A DNA stretch of 64,000 nucleotides, from contig NZ_JAIRAU010000023.1 in NCBI RefSeq assembly GCF_020073745.1, forward strand, positions 62,001 through 126,000. The letters run 5' to 3'. Shown one piece after another: positions 39,204-48,692 of this stretch. How positions within the stretch are numbered: position 1 is the stretch's first letter; every line of letters starts with the position of its first letter. The translations under genes and the position numbers were made by a program. The notes under the pieces were generated by a model. It was not told where the DNA came from. It did no database searches and worked only from the letters and a program-made list of their open reading frames with translations. Origin of the DNA: Nannocystis pusilla (GTDB taxonomy: Bacteria; Myxococcota_A; Polyangia; Nannocystales; Nannocystaceae).

Positions 39204-41249
39204 TCAGCGCCGGCGGCGACGGGCGAATGCGAGCAGCACGAGCAGCATGAAGGCCGGCGGGCGCGCTGCCGCGCGGCAGCCACAACCCTCACCGGAGGGC
39301 TCCGAACCGCCCGTGGCGCCCGGATCGCCGGTGCCATCGGTCGCCACCCCGCCGCTCGGGTCGCCGCCGCTCGGGTCGTCACCGGTGGTCGGCGACGTGG
39401 TCGGCCCGGAGCCGCTGCCGGTGGGGTCGGGGCCCTCGGTGGGATCGGGTCCATCGGTCGGATCGCCGTCGCTGCCCGGACCGCCGGTGGGATCGCCGGT
39501 CGTCTCGGGATCGCCGGTCGTGTCACCGCCCGAATCACCGCAGGCCGGCGGCGGCGTGCTCTCGTCGACGCCCTCCGGGCGCGGGCCGTAGTGCGGCGCG
39601 TCGCAGCCGAACTCGAGCGCGCCGAGGTCCGGGCCGGCGCCCTCGAAGCCGCCCATCCACCCGGGCAGCGCCAGGCCGGCGTCGATCGCAGGTGAACTTT
39701 GGGACAGGGCCACGTCGGCCTCCGTCACCACCTGCATATAACTGGCGGGCGCCGTGAGGCCGCCGGCGAACGTGTCCGCGCCGAGCAGCGTCCCGTGGGC
39801 CTCGAACAACCCGGCGGCCTGCATCGCCGCGAAGTCGGGCCAGTCGCCGGCGGCGCCGAAGTCGAACTGTCCGTCGGGCCAGTAGCCGTTGTAATCGATC
39901 TCGGCGTCGGAGATCGGGCAGGTGAGGTCGACGGTCTTGCCGCCCTCGGGCTCGGCGCCGGTGACGTAGAGGTTGTTGAGCAGCTTGAAGTCGTGCGCCG
40001 TGTCGCTGGTGTGGACCTCGTTGGCGCGGTTCGGGCTGACGAAGGTGTTGTGGACGATGATCGCGCCGACGGTCTCGCCGGTGTCGCTGTTGGCGTGCAG
40101 CTTGGTCTGCTCGTCGGTGACGTTGACGACGACGTTGCGGATCGCGTACGCCGGCCCGCCGAAGATCGGCTGGAAGCTCAGCGGCGCGTACGAATTGAGC
40201 AGCAGGTTGCGCATCGCCCGGGTGTTGCCGGCCGAGCCGTCGAGCTCGATCGCGTTGTCGTAGGCCGAGCGGGTGATGTTGCCGTAGAAGTCGACCGCGC
40301 GCGCGCCGTCCTGGGCCGTCTTGATCGCGTCGCCCCAGCCGACCAGCTCGTTGTGACAGACCACGTGACCGTGGCCGTACACCACGATGCCGTCGACGTT
40401 GGCGCTGACGCCCCCGTCGTCGGAGTAGACGTGCGGCCACTCGAGCGGGCCGTTCAGCGTGTTGTCGCAGATGTAGAAGTCGAGCTGGTCCTCGCGCGCG
40501 CCGATGCCGAGGTTCACCGCCTCGATGTGGACGCGGCGGACCACGTTGCCCTCGGCGCCGGCCGCCTGGAAGCGGATCGCGCGGTTGGCGTTGCGGAACG
40601 TCATGCGCTCGACGTGCACGTGGCTGCCGTAGACCTCGAGGATGTTGCCGGCGGCGCCCTCGCCGTCGAGGATCGTGCCGGCGGTGCTGGCCCCGCGGAT
40701 GACGATCGGATCCTCCGCGGTCCCGCTGCCGTCGATCGACCACGTGCCGCCATATGTCCCATCGGCCAGCTCGATGACGTCGCCCGGCTCGGCCGCCCCG
40801 AGCGCGTCGGCGAGCTCCCCCGCGTCGCCGACCTGGATCACGTTGGGCGCGGCCGGGTCGCCCGGCACCGCGCGCGTCGTCCCCATCACCGTCCACGTCT
40901 CGTCGAGCCCGTCGGCGTCGACCGCGTGCAGCTCGATCTCGTAGGTCGTGCCGGGCAGCAGGTCGAACACGCTGCCGGCGAACTGCTGCGGCACCGCGAG
41001 CTCGACCTTCTCCGGCTTGACGCGGAACAGCGGCGCCCCGACCCTCCACTCCGCCGCCCCGGCCACGCGGTAGCGCACGTCGATCCTCGCGTCGCGATCG
41101 TCGTCGTCGGCGATCAGCACCTGCACGCCGAGCGCGACCAGCGTCGGCCGGTCGAGCACGGTCTCCTGGATCGTCAGATTGTCGGCCGCGAGTGCGGGCG
41201 CGGCGGTCAAGGCCAGCGCCGTGGCGGTGAGGAGCGGAAGCGTACGCAT
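39204..41249 (-). CDS. Secreted right-handed beta-helix protein with MYXO-CTERM-like tail
   Basis: A 681-residue exported protein. The Sec signal MRTLPLLTATALALTAAPALA is cut before ADN. A fibronectin-like region (about 25-130) is followed by a parallel beta-helix (about 135-470; DGSGTAEDPIVIRGASTAGT, VERMTFRNANRAIRF, VVCHNELVGWGDAIK), the fold of pectate-lyase-like and chondroitinase-type enzymes. Next is a Gly/Asp/Pro/Thr-rich stalk and the tail GCGCRAAARPPAFMLLVLLA ending in a run of Arg. Cys-rich start, membrane segment and Arg cluster are those of a MYXO-CTERM surface sorting signal. Two palindrome copies lie within the gene. Substrate unknown. Confidence 0.88.
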   Translation of the reverse strand: MRTLPLLTATALALTAAPALAADNLTIQETVLDRPTLVALGVQVLIADDDDRDARIDVRYRVAGAAEWRVGAPLFRVKPEKVELAVPQQFAGSVFDLLPGTTYEIELHAVDADGLDETWTVMGTTRAVPGDPAAPNVIQVGDAGELADALGAAEPGDVIELADGTYGGTWSIDGSGTAEDPIVIRGASTAGTILDGEGAAGNILEVYGSHVHVERMTFRNANRAIRFQAAGAEGNVVRRVHIEAVNLGIGAREDQLDFYICDNTLNGPLEWPHVYSDDGGVSANVDGIVVYGHGHVVCHNELVGWGDAIKTAQDGARAVDFYGNITRSAYDNAIELDGSAGNTRAMRNLLLNSYAPLSFQPIFGGPAYAIRNVVVNVTDEQTKLHANSDTGETVGAIIVHNTFVSPNRANEVHTSDTAHDFKLLNNLYVTGAEPEGGKTVDLTCPISDAEIDYNGYWPDGQFDFGAAGDWPDFAAMQAAGLFEAHGTLLGADTFAGGLTAPASYMQVVTEADVALSQSSPAIDAGLALPGWMGGFEGAGPDLGALEFGCDAPHYGPRPEGVDESTPPPACGDSGGDTTGDPETTGDPTGGPGSDGDPTDGPDPTEGPDPTGSGSGPTTSPTTGDDPSGGDPSGGVATDGTGDPGATGGSEPSGEGCGCRAAARPPAFMLLVLLAFARRRRR
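39691..39708. repeat. Dispersed palindrome copy, degenerate, in coding sequence
   Basis: GGTGAAC TTTG GGACAGG; right arm intact, left arm diverged, node spacing 14 bp. A similar degenerate form (AACTTTGAGACAGG) is at 54323-54336. Confidence 0.45.
40753..40770. repeat. Dispersed palindrome copy, degenerate, in coding sequence
   Basis: TATGTCC CATC GGCCAGC; left arm nearly intact, node spacing 14 bp, inside the beta-helix gene. Confidence 0.42.
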
Positions 41250-41361
41250 GGCCCGGCAGCGTAGACAACAATCGCGGGCGGTTGCGCTCCGGCGCGGCCC
41301 TGCGCGCGTGGGTAAGCCCGGGGCCTGCGCTCCTCCTGCGAATGCCCGGCGCTCGCGCCGG

Positions 41362-43050
41362 TCACTCGACGTCGAGCTCGATCGTGTACTGCTGGTCGGC
41401 GCCGAGCAGGTAGCGGTCGAACAGCGGCGAGTAGCTGCGCACGTGCATCGTCTTGCCGTCGGGCATCAGCTCGAGCAGGCGCAGGTAGCCCTCGCCGCCG
41501 AGCTCGCGCATCTGATAGTTGGCGAGCATCTGATGGACCGCGTTGCCGCGGTCGGTGACGCTCTCGAGGTAGCCGGTGCCGTCGCCGAGGACGTGGCCGT
41601 TGAGCGTGAGCACGAAGCGGTGGCGGCGGATCAGCTTCTGCCACAGCTCCTCTCCGTCGTTGACCCCGCCCGGCGTGTCGTACTCGTGCGGGTTGAAGTC
41701 CTGCGGGGACGAGGTGTCCTTGTGGTCGTAGCGGCGGTCGTTGTTGTTGAGGTACGCGTGGGTGATGAAGATCCCGAGGCGGTCGGGGTGCTGCTCCATC
41801 ACCGCGTTGGCCCAGTCGATCACGGCGTCGCGCGGGCCCCACTCGAGCATGACGGCGATCCACCGCTGCCCGCCGGCCTCGAACAAATGATAGGTGTTGT
41901 CGAGCTTGCCTTTCTCGAAGGCGCCGCCGAAGCTCGGCATCAGCGCCGCGTCGTCGAAGTCGAACCACTCGTTCATCAGCGTGTCGCGGGTCGAGGCGTC
42001 GCCCGAGGGGCCGTAGTCGTGGTTGCCGGGCACGATCCCGTACGGCACGATCCCGTCGAGGATGCTCATCGAGCCGCTGGCGCGCTGCCACTCGAGCTCG
42101 GTGTTGTTGTTGACGATGTCGCCGAGGTGGAACGCGTAGGCGATGTTGAGCGACGCGGCGTTGCGGGCGATCCACGTCGTCTGGGCGTCGAACACCCCGG
42201 GGTAGCGCAGCGAGTAGACCTGCGTGTCGGGCAGCACCGCGAACACCGTCGAGCCGGCGGTGAACGGCACCGGCTGCGGCGGCGGCGTCGGCTTGATCGG
42301 CGTCGTCTCGCGCACGCACACGCCCTCGACGTGGCTGGCGAGGTTGGCGAAGAAGTTGGCGATGAACGCCTCCTGCTGCAGGTCCGAGCCCTCCGGCGCG
42401 TCGAGCGGCAATGACGTCAGCACGATCCGCCCCTGGCCGTACGCGCCCTCGAGCAGCGCCCCGTCCGAGCCGTCGCCCGCGCCCGCCAGCACCACCTCGA
42501 AGCCGCCCTGCTCGACGAACGCGTCGTGCCCGAGCTCCCCGCGCCAGGCCAGGCGCCCGCCGTCGATCTCCACGCCCGCGAGCAGCGGGTGGTCGGGGTC
42601 CAGCACCTCCAGCTCGACCAGCTTGGCCGCCCCGCGCCGTGCCGTGTGCGTCGTCGGCAAGAACGGCGGCACCGTCTCCGCGTCCGTCGGCTGCGCCAGC
42701 GACAGCAGCACGTTCGCCTCGTCGACGAAGAAGTACAGGTCGTCGGCGTAGGTCTGCATGTATTCGCCGTACTCGGGCATCTCGCTGGCGCCCGAGCCGA
42801 ACACCACCAGCCCGTCGAGGCCCCACGGCGACTGGTCGAGCGCCAGCGGCTCGACGGTGAAGCCGGCCGCGGACAGGCGGGCCTCGAGGGCCGCGTAGTC
42901 GGGGGCCATCACCCACGCGCGCGGCTCGCCGTTGCCGCACGGCAGCTGCCGGTCGAGCTCGAGCTCCGGCGGCATCGGCACGTGACAGCCGGCCGAGAGG
43001 ATGAATCCACCGAGGATGAAGTTCGCTCGCGCGCTCCGCCGATTCACCAT
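41362..43050 (-). CDS. Metallophosphoesterase lipoprotein
   Basis: A 562-residue envelope protein. The signal from ATG 43050 (MVNRRSARANFILGGFILSA, then GC) ends in a lipobox-like ILSAGC. Residues about 30-235 are a region with no recognised family, rich in FGSGASEMPEYGEY-like and VVLAGAGDGSDGALL segments, perhaps a glutamine-amidotransferase-like fold. From about 255 the calcineurin-type phosphoesterase begins: LPDTQVYS, HLGDIVNNN, PGNHDYGPSG, ITHAYLNNN and LNGHVLGDG give the metal ligands in the usual order. It should hydrolyse a phospho-ester outside the cytoplasm. It stands alone on its strand between the beta-helix gene and sodC. Confidence 0.88.
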   Translation of the reverse strand: MVNRRSARANFILGGFILSAGCHVPMPPELELDRQLPCGNGEPRAWVMAPDYAALEARLSAAGFTVEPLALDQSPWGLDGLVVFGSGASEMPEYGEYMQTYADDLYFFVDEANVLLSLAQPTDAETVPPFLPTTHTARRGAAKLVELEVLDPDHPLLAGVEIDGGRLAWRGELGHDAFVEQGGFEVVLAGAGDGSDGALLEGAYGQGRIVLTSLPLDAPEGSDLQQEAFIANFFANLASHVEGVCVRETTPIKPTPPPQPVPFTAGSTVFAVLPDTQVYSLRYPGVFDAQTTWIARNAASLNIAYAFHLGDIVNNNTELEWQRASGSMSILDGIVPYGIVPGNHDYGPSGDASTRDTLMNEWFDFDDAALMPSFGGAFEKGKLDNTYHLFEAGGQRWIAVMLEWGPRDAVIDWANAVMEQHPDRLGIFITHAYLNNNDRRYDHKDTSSPQDFNPHEYDTPGGVNDGEELWQKLIRRHRFVLTLNGHVLGDGTGYLESVTDRGNAVHQMLANYQMRELGGEGYLRLLELMPDGKTMHVRSYSPLFDRYLLGADQQYTIELDVE

Positions 43051-43165
43051 GAATCGGAGGATATCCGCGCCGTGCATCAGCCGGGCGGAGCCGCGGCAAA
43101 TTTTCGCGCGCGATTGTCACGAGGAGGTGCCATCAGGCCCCATCCCCGGGCGCTCGATGTTACGA

Positions 43166-43729
43166 CTACGGTAGGATCGGATGGGTCTCCCCCGACAGGG
43201 CGCGGATGACCCCGCAGGCCAGACGCGCCCCCGAATTACCTGACGGATCGGTCATCAGATCGTCCGGGTCGGCGTGCACGATCACCGAGCGGCCCATGAC
43301 CCCGCGCGGGCCGCTGTCGAGCGTGATCACGTCGGTCGTCATGGCGATGGCGGCACGCCCGCCGGGGGCGGCCTCGATGTTGCCCATGTCACCCAGGTGA
43401 TGCTCGGGCCCCTCGGGCCCGCCGTGCGACCTGTTCTCGGGGTTGAAGTGCGGGCCCGCCGAGCTGCCGTCGGCCGCCGAACAATCGCCGAATTCATGAA
43501 TGTGAAAACCGTGCAATCCGGGCGTGAGCCCCTGGACCTGCGCGCGCACCCGCATACGATTGGGCGTGACGCGCGTGAATTGCACCGTCCCGCTGACGCC
43601 GCTGCCGTCCAGCGGCTCCAGCGTCGCCAGCGCCGCCCCCTCCTCGCCCCTCGACGACGAGGAGCAGGCGAACGGCGCCGCCGACGAGCACAGCGAGAAC
43701 GCGATCGTGAACCAGGACATGTGCCGCAT
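43166..43729 (-). CDS. sodC: Cu/Zn superoxide dismutase, exported
   Basis: A 187-residue enzyme that turns superoxide into peroxide and oxygen outside the cytoplasm. ATG 43729 has GAGGA eight bases upstream and gives a signal ending in lipobox-like APFAC, so it is probably lipid-anchored. The copper and zinc ligands are in place: GLHGFHIHEFGDC, then HFNPENRSHGGPEGPEHHLG and the Asp of the following GDMGN, and IVHADPDD. The last helical segment ARLACGVIRAL has the Cys that pairs with DC. Upstream is a long non-coding spacer shared with the divergent surface lipoprotein at 44525. Confidence 0.95.
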   Translation of the reverse strand: MRHMSWFTIAFSLCSSAAPFACSSSSRGEEGAALATLEPLDGSGVSGTVQFTRVTPNRMRVRAQVQGLTPGLHGFHIHEFGDCSAADGSSAGPHFNPENRSHGGPEGPEHHLGDMGNIEAAPGGRAAIAMTTDVITLDSGPRGVMGRSVIVHADPDDLMTDPSGNSGARLACGVIRALSGETHPILP

Positions 43730-43821
43730 GGTGGTGGATCCTCGGCCCGCAAGCGTGGGCGATCCCCCGCCGACGGCAACACAGGAGCCCACCCGCGCAG
43801 CGCCGCCGCGCACGGCCGGGA

Positions 43822-43839
43822 CCTGTCCGGACCGACAGG
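43822..43839. repeat. Dispersed palindrome copy
   Basis: CCTGTCC GGAC CGACAGG, 14-bp node spacing, non-coding. Confidence 0.65.
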
Positions 43840-43987
43840 TTATGCGCCCGGGGCGGCTCCGCGAGTCCGAGCCGGGAGGGATCGATCTCCGCCGTGAACC
43901 TCGCCGGCGGGGCGACCGCGCCGACACCGGCCGCCCGGCCGCAATCGTCACTTGCCGTCGCCGCGCCGCCGGGGCCGCCGCTCGCAC

Positions 43988-44033
43988 CATGGTCGATCGG
44001 GCATGTCCCTTCAAACATGCCCTCATCGACAGC
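43988..44033. repeat. Tandem CATG array, four nodes, 14-bp period
   Basis: CATG at 43988, 44002 and 44016, then CAGC at 44030, all exactly 14 bp apart, with inner bases TCC CTTC AAA in the middle unit. Confidence 0.78.
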
Positions 44034-44343
44034 ATCTCCGCGGCCGCTCGGGCTCGATCCCGCGGACCATGTGGGATCGACCGGCTCTTCCTCACGCAGG
44101 TGATCATGGAACGCGCACGTCGTGCCCCCGCGGCAACCGCACGACATCGGCACGACGCCCGCGCACGGGGGGATCTCCGGGGTCCACGCGGGAGAGCCTG
44201 CGCGTGGAGCGACCGCGCCCGCAAGCCCGCGCGCTCCGCCGCCGTGCATCCGCGAGCTCGACGAAGGCTCCGGCGCGACACGCCGACCTCGTACGCGGGA
44301 GGACGTCGGCGTTTGCGAGTTCCGCCGGCGCGGGTTCACAGCA

Positions 44344-44361
44344 CATGTCTCTTGGGTCATC
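44344..44361. repeat. Dispersed palindrome copy, degenerate
   Basis: CATGTCT CTTG GGTCATC, 14-bp node spacing, non-coding, about 160 bp before the next gene start. Confidence 0.5.
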
Positions 44362-44524
44362 CGTGAGCTCCAGCGCGCGACTGCCCGCGCATCTGCAGAT
44401 GCACGCGTCGGCGCACGGACGCGCGAAGCCACAATGACGAGAGCGCGCTCGCACCACCTCGCGCGACCAGCGACTCGCAGACCCGTCATTGACGCACCCG
44501 CGGCGCTCCGGCCTACTGCCCCGC

Positions 44525-46573
44525 ATGCAGCGCGCCCCTACATCGACCACGTCCCGGCTTCTCCTCCTCTCCGTGGCCGTCGCGGCCTGCGCCGACGTCG
44601 GCAACGGGGGGACGGACACGAGCACGCTCTCGGGGGTCACCGGCGTCTCCAGCGTCACCGCCCCGAGCAGCACCAGCACCGCCAGCCCCACCGATCCGGG
44701 GACCGGCACCGATTCGATGGGGGCGACGGATCCCGCGATGCCGACGGGCTCTGACGTCACCACCGACGCGGTGACCACGACGATGTCGCCGACCACCGAT
44801 CCGACCCAATGTCAGCCCGGCGCCGAGCAGTGCAAGCGGGGCACGCATCAGGTGTGCGAGAACGGCGAGTACGTCGACGCTCCGTGCGCTCCGGGCCAGT
44901 TCTGCAGCGAGATGACCGAATCGTGCCAGCCGTGCGCGTGCGAGCCGGGGGCCCAGGGCGATTGCATCGACGGCAGCAACATCGGCGAGTGCGCGGCCGA
45001 CTGCAGCGGCTTCGAGCCCCAGCCGTGCGCCGGCGGCCAGATCTGCCTCGAGGGCGCCTGCGTCGCGCTCGTGTGCGCGCCGGGCAGCAGCGAGTGCGCC
45101 GACGAGGACAGCACCCAGAAGTGCAACGCCCAGGGCTCCGGCTTCGACCCCCCGGTCGACTGCGCCGAGGGACAGGTGTGCGACGCCGGCTTCTGCGTCA
45201 GCGCGTGCGACAAGGCCGCCGCGGTCAAGTCGAACATCGGCTGCGAGTTCTGGGCGGTCGACATGACCAACCTGCCGCCGCGCGACACCTTCGTATTCGC
45301 GGTCGCTATCTCGAACCCGAGCTTCACCGAGGCCGCCAACATCCAGATCTTCGACCGCAACAACGGCGGCAACGAGCAGATGATCGTCGCCGGCTCCGTC
45401 CCGCCGCGCCAGGTCCAGGTGTTCAACCTCTCGGGCAGCAGCAACGGCCAGGTCGGCTACTACACCGGCGACGCCGGCTTCCTCGGCAACGGCATCCGCA
45501 AGGGCCGGGCCTTCCGCGTCGCCTCCGACTACCCGGTGGTCGCCGTCCAGTTCAACCCGATCGGCGGCGCCGCCGGGTTCACCACCGACGCCTCGCTGCT
45601 CCTGCCGACCCACGTGCTCGCGCTCGACTACCTCCATTTGGCGTGGAACCAGGGCGCCGGCGACGGCTCGACGATGGTGATCGCCGCCACCGAGGACAAC
45701 ACCACCGTCACGGTCACGCCGAAGGTCAACACCCCCGCCGGTCAGAACGGCCTGCCGGCGATGCCGGCCAATCAGCCGACCAATGTGCTGCTCAACCGCT
45801 ACGATTACATGCAGGTGGTCGTCGGCCCCAGCAACGCCGACCTCAGCGGCACGGCGATCAAGAGCAGCGCCCCGGTCGCGGTGTTCGGCGGCCACTCGTG
45901 CGCCAACGTGCCCGCCGGCGTCAGCGCCTGCGACCACGTCGAGGAGCAGATCTTCCCGCTCGAGACGTGGGGGCAGAACTACATCGCCTCGCGCAACCCC
46001 AAGCGCGGCAACGAGCCGATGCTGTGGCGGATCCTCGCCGCCGAGGACAACACCACCGTCAACTTCGACCCGCCGACGGCGCTCGGCGCCCAGATCGTGA
46101 TGAACAAGGGCCAGATCGTCGAGTTCCAGGACCAGAACGACTTCTCGATCGCCGCCGACGACCCGATCCTCGTCGCCGGCTACATGCTCGGCTGCACCGC
46201 CACCGGCCTGGCCGACAACCCCGGCGACCCCTACATGCTGCTCATGATCCCCAACGAGCAGTTCCAGTCGGAGTACGTGTTCCTCGTCGATTCGTCGTAC
46301 ACCAAGGACTTCGCCAAGCTGGTGCGCCCGACCGGCGCGCAGGTCGACGTCGCCTGCCTCGGCGTCGTGCCCGAGAATCGCTGGACGAGCATCGGCAACA
46401 GCGGCTACCAGTGGGCCACGATCGACATGAACCCCGGCGAGGCCAACTGCGGGCCCGGCACCAACGAGGCCACCGGCAACATGCCGTTCGGCATCAGCGT
46501 CAGCGGCCAGGCCTACGCCGCCAGCTACGCCTACCCCGGCGGCCTCGCGCTCAAGCCGATCAACCCGCAGTGA
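44525..46573 (+). CDS. Surface lipoprotein with IgGFc-binding-type domain
   Basis: A 682-residue lipoprotein from ATG 44525. The signal ends in lipobox VAVAAC. A Thr/Ser/Asp/Gly linker (about 25-95) leads to three Cys-rich repeats (QCKRGTHQVCENGEYVDAPC, GDCIDGSNIGECAADCSG and SECADEDSTQKCNAQG), and then a large domain of about 430 residues from KSNIGCEFWAVDMTN. That domain holds VTVTPKVNTPAG, APVAVFGGHSCANVPAG, DHVEEQIFPLETWGQNY and AAEDNTTVNFDPP, typical of the IgGFc-binding protein family first named in mucin-like proteins. In bacteria it is found on surface proteins thought to bind glycans or other cells. Probably an adhesin; the ligand is unknown. Confidence 0.88.
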   Translation: MQRAPTSTTSRLLLLSVAVAACADVGNGGTDTSTLSGVTGVSSVTAPSSTSTASPTDPGTGTDSMGATDPAMPTGSDVTTDAVTTTMSPTTDPTQCQPGAEQCKRGTHQVCENGEYVDAPCAPGQFCSEMTESCQPCACEPGAQGDCIDGSNIGECAADCSGFEPQPCAGGQICLEGACVALVCAPGSSECADEDSTQKCNAQGSGFDPPVDCAEGQVCDAGFCVSACDKAAAVKSNIGCEFWAVDMTNLPPRDTFVFAVAISNPSFTEAANIQIFDRNNGGNEQMIVAGSVPPRQVQVFNLSGSSNGQVGYYTGDAGFLGNGIRKGRAFRVASDYPVVAVQFNPIGGAAGFTTDASLLLPTHVLALDYLHLAWNQGAGDGSTMVIAATEDNTTVTVTPKVNTPAGQNGLPAMPANQPTNVLLNRYDYMQVVVGPSNADLSGTAIKSSAPVAVFGGHSCANVPAGVSACDHVEEQIFPLETWGQNYIASRNPKRGNEPMLWRILAAEDNTTVNFDPPTALGAQIVMNKGQIVEFQDQNDFSIAADDPILVAGYMLGCTATGLADNPGDPYMLLMIPNEQFQSEYVFLVDSSYTKDFAKLVRPTGAQVDVACLGVVPENRWTSIGNSGYQWATIDMNPGEANCGPGTNEATGNMPFGISVSGQAYAASYAYPGGLALKPINPQ

Positions 46574-46598
46574 GCCCGTCGGCCCGCCGGCCTCGACC

Positions 46599-47069
46599 TC
46601 ACAGGTCGAGGTCGGACAGCCCGGGGTGATCGTCGGGGCGGCGCCCGAGCGGCCAGTGGAACTTGCGCGCCGACGCGGCGATCGGCAGGTCGTTGATGCT
46701 GGCGTGGCGGCGCAGCATCAGCCCGCGCGCGTCGAATTCCCAGTTCTCGTTGCCGTAGCTGCGGAACCATTGCCCGGAGTCGTCGCGCCATTCGTAGGCG
46801 AAGCGCACGGCGATGCGCGGGCCGGCGAATGTCCACAGCTCCTTGATCAGCCGGTAGTCGAGCTCGCGCGCCCACTTGCGTTGCAGGAACCGGCGCACCT
46901 CCTCGCGGCCGACCGGGAACTCGGCGCGGTTGCGCCAGCGCGTGTCCTCGGTGTAGGCCAGGACCACGCGGTCGGGGTCGCGGGTGTTCCACGTGTCCTC
47001 GGCCTTGCGGACCTTTTGCCGGGCCGTCTCGGCGGTGAAGGGAGGCAGCGGGGGAAGCTCGTCGGACAT
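46599..47069 (-). CDS. DUF1348 family protein (NTF2-like fold)
   Basis: A 156-residue cytoplasmic protein of the DUF1348 group in the NTF2/SnoaL-like superfamily. The conserved core is clear: DPDRVVLAYTEDTRWRNRAE, FLQRKWARELDYRLIKELW, IAVRFAYEWRDDSGQWFRSY, GNENWEFDARGLM and RRPDDHPGL. The cone-shaped fold usually binds a small molecule; the function of this group is not established. ATG 47069 starts just before the core. It is divergent from the histidine kinase gene with a 234-bp spacer. Confidence 0.92.
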   Translation of the reverse strand: MSDELPPLPPFTAETARQKVRKAEDTWNTRDPDRVVLAYTEDTRWRNRAEFPVGREEVRRFLQRKWARELDYRLIKELWTFAGPRIAVRFAYEWRDDSGQWFRSYGNENWEFDARGLMLRRHASINDLPIAASARKFHWPLGRRPDDHPGLSDLDL

Positions 47070-47303
47070 GCTCGCGCGTGTATGAGCAATCGCGCGGTTT
47101 GTCCACTTTCCGCGCCGCCTCCGGCGCGGCCCGGCGGCCTCGTGAGGCTGGCGCGCCCGCTCGCCCGCGCGCTGCGCCTGGCGTCGGCGCCCGCGCCCCG
47201 GCCGGCGCCCCGGCGGCCGCGACTCGCCTGACCTCGGTCCCCGCGCCGCCTGGCCGCGGTCGCTCGGCCGGGCTCGCCGCACCCGCGTCACCACCCACGG
47301 GCC

Positions 47304-48692
47304 ATGGCGAACGGTCAGGGCATCCCCCTGCGCACGCTCTCGTGGGGCGTGACAGGCGTCGTCGTCGGCGTCGCGCTGGTGGTGTCGACCGCCCTCGTCG
47401 TGCTCACCACCTTCCTGCATCAGACCAACCTCCACGTGCTCGCCTCGGTCGAGAGCCTCCGCCTCGCCCGCGAGATCGAGCTGTCGCTCGACCTGCTGGC
47501 CCGCGACGACGTCGACGACCTCATCACCCGGCGCCTCCGCGCCGACCTGCGCGAGACCCTGCAGGAGGCGGGTCGCTACGTCACGACCGCGCAGGAGGCG
47601 GCCGCGCTGCTCGAGGCGGCCCGGCGGATCGAGACCTACGGGAACGCCGCCCGCGATCCCCGCGTCGCGCCCGCCGAGCGGACCCGCCTGCGCGTCGCGG
47701 CGCTCGATGCCACCGAGGAGTTCGTCGCCGCCAACATCGCCGACGCGACCGCGGCCCTCCGCCGGGCTGACCGTTGGGACAGGATCGGCGACATCCTCGG
47801 CATCGGCGCCGGCGTGTTCCTGCTGGCCAGCACGACCTTGCTGCTGTGGTGGTTGCGCCGCCGCGCCTACGAGCCGCTGCTCGCCCTCGCCCGGACGATG
47901 GAGGCGTTCGGCCACGGCCGTCGCGACGCCCGCGCGCTCGCGGTCGGACCGCTCGAGCTGCAGGACATCGCCCGTCAATTCAACGCCATGGCCGAGGCGC
48001 TGGTGGCCCGGCGCGCCGCGCAGATGACCTTCCTCGGCGGCGTCGCCCACGACCTCAAGAACCCGCTCGCCGCGCTGCGCCTGGCCCTCGCCTCCCAGGC
48101 CCGCGACCCCGACTCGGCCGCCCGCACGCGCCGCACCCTCGACATCGTCACGCGCCAGACGGCCCACCTCGAGCGCATGGTCGGCGACTTCCTCGACATC
48201 GCCCGCATCGAGGCCGGCAGGCTCGAGCTCCGGCTGGCCGACTGCGACCTCCGCGAGCTCGTGCGCGAGTCGGCCGAGCTGTTCGACGGCTACCCGCGCC
48301 ACGAGCTCGTCCTCGACCTGCCGCCCGAGCCGGTGCAGCTGCGCTGCGACCCGCTGCGGGTGACCCAGATCGTCGTCAACCTGATCAGCAACGCGGTCAA
48401 GTACTCGCCCGACGGCGGCGCCGTCGAGATCGCCGTGACCGCCGCCAGCGACAGCGTCACCGTCGCCGTCACCGACCACGGCGTCGGCATCTCCGAGTCG
48501 CAGACGCGGCGGATCTTCGAGCCCTTCTCGCGCGTCGGCCTGTCCGGCGACGCCATCCCCGGCGTCGGCCTCGGCCTCCACGTGCTCCAGCAATTGGTCC
48601 GCGCCCACGGCGGCGCCGTCGAGGTCGACAGCGCCCCGGGCCGCGGCTCGACCTTCCGCGTCCACCTCGCGCGCGCGGGCCCGACCCCGTGA
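47304..48692 (+). CDS. Membrane sensor histidine kinase
   Basis: A 462-residue kinase with two membrane segments (about 13-37, VTGVVVGVALVVSTALVVLT; and about 165-187, IGDILGIGAGVFLLASTTLL) around a helical periplasmic part of about 125 residues. A HAMP-like linker follows, then HisKA with phospho-His in GGVAHDLKNPLAALR (about 248-262) and the ATPase domain with NLISNAVKYSPDG, DHGVGIS and GVGLGLHVLQ. No response regulator gene is adjacent, so it is an orphan. Its stop codon overlaps the start of a tiny frame by four bases. A palindrome copy (47766-47783) lies in the part coding for the region before the second membrane segment. Confidence 0.94.
   Translation: MANGQGIPLRTLSWGVTGVVVGVALVVSTALVVLTTFLHQTNLHVLASVESLRLAREIELSLDLLARDDVDDLITRRLRADLRETLQEAGRYVTTAQEAAALLEAARRIETYGNAARDPRVAPAERTRLRVAALDATEEFVAANIADATAALRRADRWDRIGDILGIGAGVFLLASTTLLLWWLRRRAYEPLLALARTMEAFGHGRRDARALAVGPLELQDIARQFNAMAEALVARRAAQMTFLGGVAHDLKNPLAALRLALASQARDPDSAARTRRTLDIVTRQTAHLERMVGDFLDIARIEAGRLELRLADCDLRELVRESAELFDGYPRHELVLDLPPEPVQLRCDPLRVTQIVVNLISNAVKYSPDGGAVEIAVTAASDSVTVAVTDHGVGISESQTRRIFEPFSRVGLSGDAIPGVGLGLHVLQQLVRAHGGAVEVDSAPGRGSTFRVHLARAGPTP
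47766..47783. repeat. Dispersed palindrome copy, degenerate, in coding sequence
   Basis: GCTGACC GTTG GGACAGG, right arm intact, 14-bp node spacing. Confidence 0.45.

Larger units (their letters stand above)
43730..44524. other. Divergent spacer of about 800 bp, repeats but no gene seen
   Basis: Lies between sodC and the IgGFc-binding-type lipoprotein gene, which face away from each other. Frames on both strands have the composition of GC-rich noise. It contains palindrome copies at 43822-43839 and 44344-44361, and the four-node array at 43988-44033. Both promoters should be here. Confidence 0.55.

Noticed and set aside
41696..41716. Possible further palindrome copy (AGTCC TGCG GGGAC)
   Set aside because: The CNTG/CANG nodes are missing, so it is probably a chance inverted repeat.
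43730..44524. Upstream extension of sodC and other frames in the spacer
   Set aside because: The extended frame is Arg-rich and has no signal peptide, while ATG 43729 has a good ribosome site and signal.
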